Positions 36,401 through 46,418 of a DNA stretch of 64,000 nucleotides are shown in pieces; position 1 is the stretch's first letter, and every line of letters begins with the position of its first letter. This DNA comes from Stenogyne calaminthoides. Taxonomy: Eukaryota; Streptophyta; Magnoliopsida; Lamiales; Lamiaceae. The notes under the pieces are model-generated. The model was not told where the DNA came from and searched no databases. It worked only from the letters and a program-made list of their open reading frames with translations. The DNA lies in contig JBBCBC010000012.1 of assembly GCA_037126765.1 (NCBI GenBank), forward strand, positions 14,880,001 to 14,944,000. The letters run 5' to 3'. The translations under genes were made by a program, and so were the position numbers.

Positions 36401-36847
36401 GAGCAATATGTTTCGATCCGGCCTTCTTCGTAATTTGTTCCACCTCCATGGATTCGAGAATCCTCGGTGGTTCCAAATTGAACGAACTTATCCTCAAAGA
36501 TCTTCGTTGCGATTCCGATAGTTGCACATGATCTTTCCTAGTCCATGAGTGGCCATCTCTGGTGAGATAGACTCATTAAATTTGTGCATAATCAATATCA
36601 ATATCATCTGCTGGAAAACAAAAGGCAATGAAGCATAAATTCCGAAAAACAACTTTTGAAATCAAAGTTTTTAATCGAAAAAAGATTCATCATTAAGCTT
36701 AAAAAGAAAATATTACGATTCAAATTTTTGAGAGAAGATTTTGAACTCTAAGAAATCGTTTTTGAAACGTAGAAAATTTGAAGTTTTTCGAAAGGATAAT
36801 AATGCAAAGTTTGTGAAGCGAAAAAAACTCGTAAGGTTTGATGAATC
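33411..36847 (-). pseudogene. ORF3 region of element C, heavily broken
   Basis: Minus-strand open segments are scattered over three frames. Examples are 33744-33947 (SPDDEFLNRLRNKYPDFFKY), 34974-35222 (REEVMEILTGEISIKKLLDLILL), 35504-35818 (Lys/Pro-rich with APRKKRNETVKAPEKRPKKA), 35870-36100 and 36212-36406. The position after pol, low-complexity charged stretches and a TATA box upstream match ORF3 of A, but the protein text is not clearly the same. No function can be assigned. Confidence 0.55.
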
Positions 36848-36854
36848 TTATATA
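36848..36854 (-). promoter_or_regulatory. Candidate TATA box of the ORF3 region in element C
   Basis: The minus strand reads CCTCTATATAAG. It occupies the place of the TATA box before ORF3 of A (19515-19520). A second TATA box on the opposite strand lies about 870 bp away (37719). Confidence 0.5.
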
Positions 36855-37718
36855 GAGGCGGAGGGAACAATAAGACAAGATTTTGAAGATCAAACGTTTT
36901 GAAAAGATTGTACACTCCAGATTTAGCGGTTTTGATCGTAGGGTCAGGAAAACGCACGTACAAAAAACTTTTGGATTTAAAAAGCACGATCAAATAGCGG
37001 TTAATACATGTACCCCACGTCCGCATTAAATGATTTGCGAGTACACGTCCACAAGGATAGTGGATGCGATGAAGGCAATAATATCGGATCGATCCGATAA
37101 ATAAGTAAAGAACAAGAGAAAAGAGATGCGTATCTGGTTGGCTGATATTGTAATCAGTCAATATTACTTGTCAATGTTGATTCCACTTGTTGATCTTAAT
37201 CATTCTGGCCTAAGCCTTAAGAAATTTCCCAACTGATCCTTTCAACGGATCTTTCCCGTTGCATCCGATTTGTTGAAACTTCAACTTAGGTGATCTTTCC
37301 TTAAAGTCGTCGATTTCCTTTTTTCCTCCTTGATCGGTTGAAGTTCCCCTTCAACCGATATTTCTTTTATAGATCGATATATCGATTTATTGGAGTTTCA
37401 AGCTCGGTGATCTCTCTCATCCGATCATGCTTTCGTAAATAATCAGATTTTGGTTGACCTCATCCGATTCTTTTTCAGATTAAGGCCAATTCTTGGGATA
37501 AGTGTTACCGCCAAAACTTAGTCTTGAGTAGTAGCTTCTATTCCCTAAGTAGGCGTGATTTGACATCGTAAATATCGTGCGAATCTCTCGATATGTCAAT
37601 CAACCGTAAATTTATCCAATTATCGATCGGCGTGATTTCTACACTCTGTCCTTTTGATGCAAATTTCTCGGATAGGCTTCTTGAAATGGAAATTGCATTT
37701 GCATCCTTGCTTGGCCTC
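36855..37718. other. Region between two divergent TATA boxes in element C
   Basis: There is no convincing ORF. The right part (about 37330-37718) is similar to 59520-59920 in element D, so sequence upstream of the plus-strand TATA box is shared between the two elements along with the transcribed part. Confidence 0.6.
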
Positions 37719-37725
37719 TATAAAT
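37719..37725 (+). promoter_or_regulatory. TATA box of the antisense module in element C
   Basis: TATAAAT lies in GGCCTCTATAAATTGGACCA, which is repeated exactly in element D at 59923-59929. An ATG follows 60 bp later in both, which fits a plant Pol II start about 30 bp downstream of the box. Confidence 0.65.
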
Positions 37726-37784
37726 TGGACCAATGTTTTACACAACATCACCCATTCACCATACTTATCTTCTTTGTAAGAATC

Positions 37785-38060
37785 ATGTATCTTGGTGAAC
37801 CCTTGTTTCCGGTGAGACTTCCGGCAAACACTTTTACACCCTTTTATATGGTTTCACCTTCTCAAATCAACTCTTTGCATCCCTTATTCTTTGTTTTCTT
37901 CATCATCTTGATTTCACATCGATTCTTTTCTTCTCTACCACCGGTAGCGGATCTGTTTTGTTGCAACCGAAAGACACTTCTCCTAACCGTATGCACCTTG
38001 TGTGTCTATCTGGATGGCGTAACGGAACCATCGGACTTGATGCGGTATAAAATATCTTGA
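37785..38060 (+). CDS. Short antisense ORF of element C (91 codons), unknown function
   Basis: It lies on the strand opposite to gag-pol. It opens MYLGEPLFPVRLPANTFTPF and contains KTLLLTVCTLCVYLDG; element D has the same two blocks with a few substitutions (MYPGEPLFPVRFPANAFTPF and KTLLLTVCTLCVYR), while the middle differs. This start is chosen because it is the first ATG at a sensible distance from the TATA box, although the frame is open further upstream (to 37593). Antisense genes are known from Ty3 Grande elements; I know no such protein in copia. It may be a captured host gene piece or a non-coding RNA gene with a chance ORF. Confidence 0.5.
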   Translation: MYLGEPLFPVRLPANTFTPFYMVSPSQINSLHPLFFVFFIILISHRFFSSLPPVADLFCCNRKTLLLTVCTLCVYLDGVTEPSDLMRYKIS

Positions 38061-38116
38061 CACATGTGCCCATGAGATCTGACGACCAACTCTTTGGCAC
38101 ACGTGCTCCATTTAAC

Positions 38117-38223
38117 AGCTGGAGAGCCCTACTAATCTTCCTTTTAGGGCTCCTGGCTTAGTAATCCTATCAATGCCGCTCTCACTTCACTTGGAGAGTC
38201 CATCAGTTTGCGGCATGGGATTA
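38117..38223 (+). ncRNA. Hairpin pair in the antisense module of element C
   Basis: The first hairpin is AGCTGGAGAGCCC against GGGCTCCTGGCT (38117-38158). The second is TAATCC...ATGCCGC against GCGGCAT.GGGATTA (38162-38223), enclosing a small CTCTC/GAGAG hairpin. The same folds can be drawn in element D (60376-60435) with changed bases in the stem. Whether it acts as RNA is unproven. Confidence 0.4.
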
Positions 38224-38379
38224 CCTTTCAAGCCCCTTTCACCCTGTTAAGTGGGGGAAAATGAGAGTTTAAAATCTCTCTCTTTCCTTCACTTCTGGGG
38301 TTAGGATGAAGGTTTAGGGTTATAGGTTTAGGATTTTGGTTAACATTTATGTCTTGACCTCCGGGTCTTCTTGTACTTG

Positions 38380-38450
38380 TAACTTCGTAATGTAACCTCA
38401 CCTTCGGGTTTTATCAATGAAAAGTTACATTATTTCATCGTTGTGTAAAT
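38380..38450 (+). terminator. Plant-like 3' end of the antisense module in element C
   Basis: The T/G-rich run CTTGTACTTGTAACTTCG is followed by TTTTATCAATGAAAAG and TTACATTATTTCATCG, a layout common at plant polyadenylation sites. It is conserved in D (60610-60690). Confidence 0.4.
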
Positions 38451-38899
38451 TCACCTTTCTTTATGCGATTGTTAGCTCTTAATCTCTGAATCTTGCTTGT
38501 TGAATATCGGCTCAATCGATTCACAAAGAAATACTATAACCAAATTGATTTAATCGGATAATCCTTTAAACCGAGCATTTTCCTTTAAATCGATAAACCT
38601 TGAATCGATCGGTTCCTTTAAAAGCGATAGACTTTAAATCTGATAAACTAAAATCTGATCAGTTCCTTTGGATCTGGTAGCGTGTAAGTCTGATCGATTT
38701 TTGCTTATCAGTCTCTTGAGATCAGTTAAGATACCAAACTCAACTGATTTCTCTCGATCTGGTTAGTCTCTTAACCCGACTAGTTAAGAGAACATTCCAT
38801 CAAACATTTTTAGGTGACATTTCTCCAAGATCTAGAAGTCCTAGCTCATTGCATAAATCTCTGAATCGATCTCGGCTAGTGGCTTGGTTAGAATATCGG
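38451..38899. other. Spacer between antisense module and RNase H of element C
   Basis: No ORF of note. The text is rich in ATCGAT words, as in the rest of C. Nothing else is seen. Confidence 0.5.
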
Positions 38900-39379
38900 T
38901 TATACGTATATCGGTATGAATCTTTTCCATTCGATATTCTTCTTTTCAACGTGATCTCTTATGAAGTGGTGTCTGACATCCACATGCTTGCATCTTGTAT
39001 GTAGAACCGGATTCTGAGTGATTGCAATAGCACTATTACTGTCACAGAATATAGGTACGTTCTTAGCCACAATGTTGTAATCCCTCATTTCTTGGCCAGA
39101 GCGGGCGATTAGGAACAACGACTTCCTGCAGACCATATATTACGCTTGATTGTTGATGTCGCAATCGATGTACGCTTTTTGAAAACCACGAGATCGGTTT
39201 ACTTCCTAAGAACCCCGACATGTTCACGAGGTTGATTTTTCGTCGATCTTGCAACCTCCATAATCGAGAATCGAGAATACCCACTAAGCTCTAGATTATC
39301 ATCGATGGGTAGAATAAACCAAGGTTTATTGTTCCTTGAGATATTAAAACTCCGCTTAGTCTTTGCTTCTAGGTGGTGA
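38900..39379 (-). pseudogene. pol: Element C pol: RNase H
   Basis: The minus strand gives NVPIFCDSNSAIAITQNP, HTRCKHVDVRHHFIRDHVEKK (38900-39060), preceded by pieces of the upstream half in other frames (39063-39284). It is equivalent to 20028-20639 of A. The frame is broken at least twice. Confidence 0.87.
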
Positions 39380-40370
39380 TCATTGGATTTGCTTGAAATC
39401 TAGCACATACACCTCTTTGCAAAAGTGATATCCGGTCTGTTTGGCGATCAAGTATAATAGAGATCCAATGAGAGCCCTATATTCCTTCCGATTTGTTTTT
39501 CGACCCGGCCTCATCGGATCCATCTTGAATCCGGTCATCATAGGAATTTTGGCTTCCTTACTATTTTGAACTCCAAACTTAGCCAATAGATTCCTAGTGT
39601 ACTTTGCTTGGCGAGATGAATATCCCCTCTCAGACTTTGTTTAACTTGGAGACCTAGAAAGTAATTCATCGACCCATCATGGACATCTCGAATTTCCCTT
39701 GCATCGGTTTCTTTGAATCTTTCACATAGGCTCTTGTTAGGAGATCCAAAGATGATGTCGCCCACGTAAATCTGAACCATCGAAATATCTTCTCCATCTT
39801 CTATTACGAATAAGGTTACGTCCTTTGTTCCTTTAGTGAACCCACTTTCGATCAAGAACGAGAGAGTGTATCATACCGAGCTTTCATGAACTGTTTATTT
39901 GAACCATAAAGAGCTTTTCTTAAACGATACACTTGGTTGCCCTTTTCAAAGCACGGAGGTTGTTAAACATAAACTTCCTCTGCTAGTACCCGTTTAAGAA
40001 AGCACTCTTTCGTCCATCGATACCACGATGAACCCTCTCGGGGAAGCATATGCGAAAACAGCCGAATGGCTTCAAAGGCGGCGGCCCGGTGCAAAGGTCT
40101 CATCGTAATCAATTCCTTCCGATTGTGAATACCCCTTAGCAACAAGTCTTGCCTTATTTACGGTGATAACATTTTTCTCATCTCTCTTGTTCTTGAAGAT
40201 CCATTTAAATTGCCAATTCGTCTTGATGACCTGTGCATCTACTAGTTCCCCATACTTCATTTCTCTCGAACTGTTCCGGCTCCTCTGCATGGCTAGAATC
40301 CGGTTTCGTCTTGTAATGCTTCCTCTATTGTAGTTGGTTCCTTCATAGGCGGATAATTGACAATACATGG
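39380..40370 (-). pseudogene. pol: Element C pol: reverse transcriptase with altered active site
   Basis: Visible are QFKWIFKNKRDEKNVITVNKAR, LVAKGYSQSEGIDYDETFAP (40250-40090), then after frame changes FTKGTKDVTLFVIEDGEDISM and IYVGDIIFGSPN (39780-39745), MNYFLGLQVKQ and KFGVQNSKEAKIPM. The catalytic YVDD reads YVGD, so polymerase activity should be lost if the base calls are right. Confidence 0.9.
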
Positions 40371-41878
40371 CACTTTCACCAATCGATGTCTAGTTTTAAT
40401 TTTATCGAGGCGGGTCTCCGATTATCGAATCGGTTGGATGGTAGGTTATCCGAGTCCTTCGCTTACGATTTGCGTCGGTTTTGAGAACATCGTCCATTTA
40501 CGATAAAATCTTATTACTAGCGATTGGGAGTGGTGCGAGGTTATAGTCCACTTGATAAGAACAAGTCTCGGTGATGTTGGAATCATCATGTCTTGATGTA
40601 CATTAAGTGAGAACTTCAGTTCCCCTGAACCGGATGGTTCGATTCTTCTTATCTCGGTGAATCGGCTTTTTCATCGGCAGTTGTTCGTACCTTAGGATCG
40701 ATTGATCCGGTGAATCGACTAGATCCGGAATGTAAATTGATCTGATTTACGATCCTTTTTCCTTGATCGTTAAATGATCCATTTTACGAATATCGAGGTT
40801 ACGGTAGATCGGTACTTCTTGTTACGAGGCGATTTCTCTTGATCGGAAGATGCTTCATCAAAAGGCTACATGGGGTGTTTCTTCCACAATTAGGGGTTCG
40901 TTTGTTGTAGACCACGAAAGCTTTGCTAGATGAGGAATACCCTAGAAATATACCCTCATCGGACTTGGCCTCAAAAGTCTTCAACCCGACTTTTCCCATT
41001 GTTGTGTATGAAACACTTGCACCCAAAAACATGGAAGTAAGAAACCACGAGGTTTTTACGCCTTCCATAGTTCATAAGGGTGTTTTGTAGTGAGCCTTAG
41101 TCGAGACATCTGTTACTGCGTATGGCATGCGGTGTTGATTATACGCCCGAAAACGGTTTGGTATCGCATGTTCGGTAACATTGTTCGGCGAACTTCTTTG
41201 AGAGTTTACATTTCTCCGTTCGGCTACTCCATTACATTGTGGCGTCCTCATGGTGATGTTTCATCTTTGTATACCAAACTTAGAGCAAAAATCAATAATA
41301 AAGGAGTTTTGAAATTTCATACCTTTATCTCGATCGATTTTTACTACTGTTGACACCCTTCTCATTTTGTAATCTTCTTAGCGGCTTCGGGTATCTTGGT
41401 TGTCGCCTCATTCTTCTTATGTAAGAATATAACCCGAGTAAACTTGGAATAGTCATCCACGATTACGAGTGTATTTGCGTCCGTTGAGACCGACCGGTGT
41501 AATCGGTCCAAACAGATCCATATGAAGCATTGCGATTACTCTGGCTTGGATCTTTGGTCCGAAATTCCTTTGAATGAAGCTTTGACTGTTTTTCCTTCCG
41601 ACATGCGAGAACATGTCGATCCTTTGAGAACACTTCATTCGGAAGTCCTTCCACTAGAGACATCCTAGCTATCTTATTAAGAGTTTTAAAGTTCGGATGG
41701 CTCATTCTTTTGTGCGCGAGCCAACCAAGCTACTTTTTTGGAACTCTTAACAATCGAGCACGATTTTCTTGGACAACCTGTTCCAATCACCGTAGATAGA
41801 TCGTCCCTTTTCTTGAACCGATTAGCAAAATCTGTTGAGTGACTTCGATTTTTGATAGTGCATTGATCGGTCGAGAAC
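40371..41878 (-). pseudogene. pol: Element C pol: integrase
   Basis: The minus strand shows MSHPNFKTLNKIARMSLVEGLPNEVFSKD (zinc domain half, 41705-41620), LLHMDLFGPITPVGLNG (about 41520) and TFEAKSDEGIFLGYSSSSKAFVVYNKRT (41000-40900). The segment between 41350 and 41090 and the linker 40371-40790 are too broken to follow. Confidence 0.82.
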
Positions 41879-42330
41879 TCAACACCAATCCGTTGTCGCG
41901 GTGTGAAACCGATAATAGGTTGTGCTTGGACCTTCGACATCTGAGACTCCAATTACTTGTACATCATCATTCTCTAAGGTTCCGAACCCTTTGGTATAAC
42001 CAAAGTTATCATCACCGAAGAGTACACGCGGGCCTTTTCTCATTCTATGTAGGAACGAGGAGATGTTTGCTTCGATCATGTGCCTTGAGCATCCACTATC
42101 GATGTACCGGATAGTTGCTTGCACACCTCCTTTGTTGGCGGACCCACGCGAACACGCAATCGGATCGGGCTTTTAGGTACCCCTTTCGGATTGGGTCCCG
42201 AGGGGTTAGGTTTGGATTTGGGGATCCATACAAACAGAAAGCACTTCTATTGTGATCGGTCGGATCGAAGGCTGATTTGTCTCCCATACACAACATAATC
42301 ATACTTATCCTCATATGCTTTTCGATTTGT
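41879..42330 (-). pseudogene. pol: Element C pol: aspartic protease and preceding linker
   Basis: IRYIDSGCSRHM keeps the catalytic Asp that A has lost, followed by VLFGDDNFGYTKGFGTLEND and VIGVSDVEG (42124-41930). The linker upstream (42314-42120) holds CMGDKSAF and a Pro-rich stretch in a different frame. Confidence 0.87.
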
Positions 42331-44063
42331 ATGATTACTTGTGTGAACCTTGGATGACTTAGAAGACTTATGATTTAACTTTTCGGTTTGTCTTCTTTTT
42401 ATCCGTGTGGTTCGGTCTGCGGCCCTAAATTTACGACTATAGGGGTAGATACATTTGCTACCATCAAAAGATTCATATCCTTTTTCGCATAGATGGTTTT
42501 CGCGGTTTACGAAGCATGCTTATTAGGCGGTGACCTTGGTTGGGTCTCGAGTTAGACTTCCCTTTTGTAGGTTGTCTTTTATGATTCTGATCTGTTGATC
42601 GAGTTGAGGTCTCTTTCGGAAAAACCGGTTCTTCCGTTGATTCCTCGGTGATGCTTTACCGGTTGGGGTCCATTTCTATTCCTTTTCGGTTAGGCACTTG
42701 CCTTTTACACCGCTCAACCGGTCTCTTACCCTATTAGATACAAGTTTAGCTTTTGGTGTATCTTTTTTTTGAAATTAAATGCGATTACACCTTTACGAGA
42801 TGAATCGATCGGGGCTTTTGAGGATGTGGAGGGTTTCTCATAGCCAAGTCCTCCTTATCAATCTTTATTCGAAAATAGGCGTTCATGTCTTTAATTGGTT
42901 TGAGATGATTTTGAAAAAACATCTATTTTCTTATCGCAGATTATCCTCGGAGGATTTGGGACTTTCATGCATTCTAATAGCTCATCGAATTTTGCTTGCA
43001 AGATTTTGAAGTCATCGACTTCTTTGTCTGTTAATTTCCATCGATCTTTGATCTGCTTTTCTGATCGAAGCTTTAACCGAGAATTTTAAATTCCTCGGTT
43101 ACCTTCCTCGAAAGGTTTTTAAATTGATCTAAGTTCGGAGGCTTTTTCTGAGATCATTTTCTTGACAAAAGTGATTATTTACGGTCCTCGACTTATCATT
43201 CTCGGCTTCCACAATGGCATAAGTTTCTCTTGCATTGGAGAGATCTTCAAGCAATTGCTCTGGTAGAGCTGCAGTCAATCTCCCGGCGGTGTGCTAATGA
43301 TAGCGGTGTAAAGCGAGCACGAACAAGCGGGTTTGGAGGTTACCTCGGACCGGTCCTCCCACGGCCATCGGTGAGTTCATCATCGTCGGCGAGAATATCG
43401 GATCTTCATTTTTCATAGAAGTCGGCCACGCCTTCTTGTCGGTGAAGTCTTCTATAGAGGAGTATCCGGAGTCCTCGGAGGCGGATAGGAATCGTCGATT
43501 CTGGCGTATCGGCAACCATGGCTCTTACTGTCTCTAAAGCGTTGCTCTCTTTTGTTCCTCTTTTCTTCACTCTCTCTCGGCCAGTGCAGGCGATCGTGCT
43601 ATAGTGACTGGCTTCTCCACGATTGAAGCACGCTCCTTGATCCACCGTTCCTTTCCTTCGGGTGAATCACTTTCGTCTGTATGACCTATCGGTGATTTCC
43701 CTTTTCGATAGTAATCGAGTTTCTTCTATCGATTGGTTATCTCTTCCTTCCTTCGTCGACTATCTCTTTCCCTTTCATCTCTGTGATCCCTCCGATCATC
43801 GGATCACGTTCTTCGGAGATCTGTTATGCGATCTCCTATCTCGTCCCTCGCTATGTTGATAGTCCTTATAAAATCTTGATACTTACCAAGTTGTATATCG
43901 ACTTCTCAAGCTTCTGGTAAGTAAAAAGCGATCTGCTACTTTGACTTAATATATTTCCAATGGGTTCATTGGCCTTTGTTCTGCTCTTTGGTTGCCTTGA
44001 AAGCAAGCGATTTTGAAGTCGAGGTTTTGCGGGGGACCTCGTCTTCATCGAACTTGACCTCTT
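42331..44063 (-). pseudogene. gag: Element C gag C-terminal region, not readable
   Basis: By position this is the counterpart of the coiled-coil and knuckle region of A (30235-31408). A knuckle-like ACFNRGEASHYSTIAC lies near 43630-43585, with the second Cys replaced by Arg. No long frame survives; TCGA and CGG words dominate. Confidence 0.6.
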
Positions 44064-44733
44064 TCAATCGAGTCGAACTTCGTGAGCTTTAAGACTCAAG
44101 AACAAGCTACTAGGTTTCATTCTTGAAATGTCCTGGCAATCTTTGATTACCGTGACCTTCATGTCCCACTTCTTGGTGAGAGACCTTAGGATCTTATAGT
44201 TGATATCTTTATCAGACATCTCTCTACCAAGTTCTCGAAGCTTGTTTATAGACATTGTAATTCTTCCATCGAGTTAGATTGATGGTTTTAGTTGGGCGGC
44301 ATCTTGATTTTCTCGAACTTCACCGGTTCGGCTTGAAGACGGTACCGCTTTTTATCTGTTCATTTCCCTCGCAGATCTCAGCCAGAGTATCCCACATTGC
44401 TTTCGCAGATTTGAGATACTTAATCTTTTCTTTGGTGACCTTATCCATTGTCTTCATGATGATATGTCTTGCAATGGTGTCCAGAGTATGCAGTTTTCTT
44501 TCTTCTGTGTCCATCAGGGCTGGGCTTTTTCGTACAAGACTTCCCGTGGGAAAGTCTGGATCTCCTCCGACTGCAGGATTGTCGTAGTAAATGATGATGG
44601 GTCCTCTCTCGATGACTTCCATCATTCTGCCACTGATCGAGCCTAGATGGTTGGACATATATATGGCCCAATCTGCATACTCATCGATTGAGAACTTCGG
44701 CAGATCATGATACATACCGGACGTGTTATCCAT
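44064..44733 (-). pseudogene. gag: Element C gag N-terminal part
   Basis: The start MDNTSGMYHDLPKFSIDEYADWAIYM at 44733 is about 100 nt after the PBS. It continues with DTEERKLHTLDTIARHIIMKTM and KSAKAMWDTLAEICEGNEQIK, the UBN2-type copia gag wording, then after a frameshift near 44300 KLRELGREMSDKDINYKILRSLTKKWDMKVTVI (to 44064). It is similar in layout to gag of A (47996-47363). Confidence 0.87.
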
Positions 44734-44835
44734 GCTGAGTGATTTTGGAAAATGAATGAGTTTTTTAAAAACGGTTTTTCAAGATCAGTTCAGTTGACCA
44801 CAATGACACAGAGTCAGTGGTCGGAAGAACCAACC

Positions 44836-44847
44836 GCTCTGATACCA
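44836..44847 (-). other. Primer binding site of element C
   Basis: The plus strand GCTCTGATACCA is the complement of TGGTATCAGAGC, the initiator tRNA-Met primer site, two bases from the LTR start at 44850. Confidence 0.93.
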
Positions 44848-44849
44848 CT

Positions 44850-46418
44850 TGTAGGTCCCGAACGGGTTAAGTGAGGGCAGAAGTCTAGAGGGGAGGGGTG
44901 AATAGACTTCTGAAAAACTTTTCGTCGCGGTCGGTGTGAGAGCGGATATGCTTTGATCAGTCTTGAGTGAATCGGTTTCTCGATAACCAACTTCTTGAAC
45001 GCCGTAAAAGCGGTCGATTCGGTAACTATCGATTAAGCGATGTGTCGCGAAGCTTAAGTTTTACCCGTGTGAAAAACCAGTTTGTATAAATCAGATTCCA
45101 AGTTTTATCTTTTTAATCGGATAGACGAAATTTTCAGTCCGTCGGATCGAAGCTTGGTGCTATCGATCTTAACTTAGAATGTATCTTGCTTTTTTAAGAT
45201 TGTGCGATGTGAGAACAGTTAATCAAAGCAGTAAAGGCACACAAGATTTATAGTGGTTCGGACAAACCAGTCCTACGTCCACTCTTCCCTTTCACAAGGG
45301 GCACCAACTTAACCGACTTAACCGACTGGACTTAGTTTAGTGTGTTAGTCCAACACAGTACACCAACAGATGTTTTAAGAGTTCTCACTCAACCGATCCC
45401 GTAAATCGATCTTAGAAACCCTAGATCGAATCTTGCTAAACAACTTATCCTAACTTGGGGTTTGGGTAAGATTGTTGAGGTTCCAACTATGAAATCTTTC
45501 CTTGCGTACAAGCAGCCTAAAAGCTAGATGAAAAGATTTCTTGCTAAGAACTTATGGGATGAACACAATATAAAATAAGCTTGTTGTTGTGTTCTTCGTT
45601 CGGAAATCTGACTATAGTTTGAGCTTCTTGATTATGTTGTTTGTCCAAGCATTTCCGTGTTTCACTCTGAAGTGTGATCCCATATTTATAGACCTTGAGA
45701 TCAAAGAGCCGTTGGAGAGCAATTTGAATCTCAGGCTATTTTAGGTAGACTTGCAGGCTTGATGTGACGTGCTTCAGGAACGGCATGGCCGAAAGCGTGA
45801 ATGTGTATTTTAGCCGTTTGAGAGAGCAACATCGAATCCCATGATGTCGGCTCTGTTCATACGTGTCTCTTCCTTATTGGATGGAAGCCTTGCTTTGCAG
45901 TGTTGTTCCTCCAACTAAGGTTGGTATTCTTCTTGTTTAGATCGCAGACGTATGATAAGATGAAACATCAGTTTTCATCTTATGAGTGACTGATCGATCT
46001 GAATCGATCGGTCTACGATAGAGTCTTCGGCGCTGTTGACTTAGCTTCAACCGGGTGACTCAGTGATGTAGGTCTTACGGTCTTATCTTACGGAAGTCAT
46101 CCCGATCTTCTAGTATTCGAGGTTTGAGCTTCATGACTTCGGTGAGTTATCGACTAGATCGATTCGATCGATCTTCCGCTTACGGTTTAACGTTACGCCT
46201 GTCGGGATATCGGCTTTCTTGATTCTTGAGATTCGACCTATACATATTGAGTTCCCCCCTCAATATGTGACCTATCTATTACATCGGTTTTTCTATACAA
46301 TTATTATCAAATCGGTCTCCTATAGCGATAATGTAAACATCGATCATCGCCTAATGTGTCCGACCGTCCTATTACATGTGATTTTGGAACTTTCATCAAA
46401 ACTATAAATTTCCCAACA
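44850..46418 (-). repeat. 5' LTR of element C (right, 1569 bp)
   Basis: The ends TGTAGGTCCCGAACGGG and TTTCCCAACA match the left LTR. It carries TTTATAGTGGTTCGGACAAACCAGTCC (45248 on), the block shared with the other LTR families here. Confidence 0.95.

Larger units (their letters stand above)
31831..46418 (-). mobile_element. Copia element C (14.6 kb), inserted in LTR B
   Basis: It is a complete structure: LTRs of 1566 and 1569 bp, TSD GATAT, polypurine tract at 33397, PBS at 44836. The minus-strand order is gag, protease, integrase, RT, RNase H, then an opposite-strand module, then an ORF3 region. All reading frames are broken. Words such as CTGA, CAGT and CTGG are rare through most of it and CGA, CGG and TCGA common, unlike elements A and E. 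Confidence 0.93.

Noticed and set aside
36748..37161. Minus-strand ORF of 137 codons beginning MTDYNISQPDTHLF
   Set aside because: It spans the ORF3 TATA box and leader region of C, has no similarity I recognise, and no counterpart in A. It is probably a chance open frame.
37593..37784. Extending the antisense ORF of C upstream to 37593
   Set aside because: This start lies before the TATA box and the extension is not conserved as protein in D; the later ATG fits the promoter layout.
38320..38340. Telomere-like TTTAGGG words in the 3' part of the antisense module (also 60550-60590)
   Set aside because: There are only two or three scattered copies with no tandem run, so this is neither a telomere nor an interstitial telomere array.
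44441..44671. Histidine-rich minus-strand ORF (MGHIYVQPSRLDQW)
   Set aside because: It overlaps the genuine gag frame of C in another phase.
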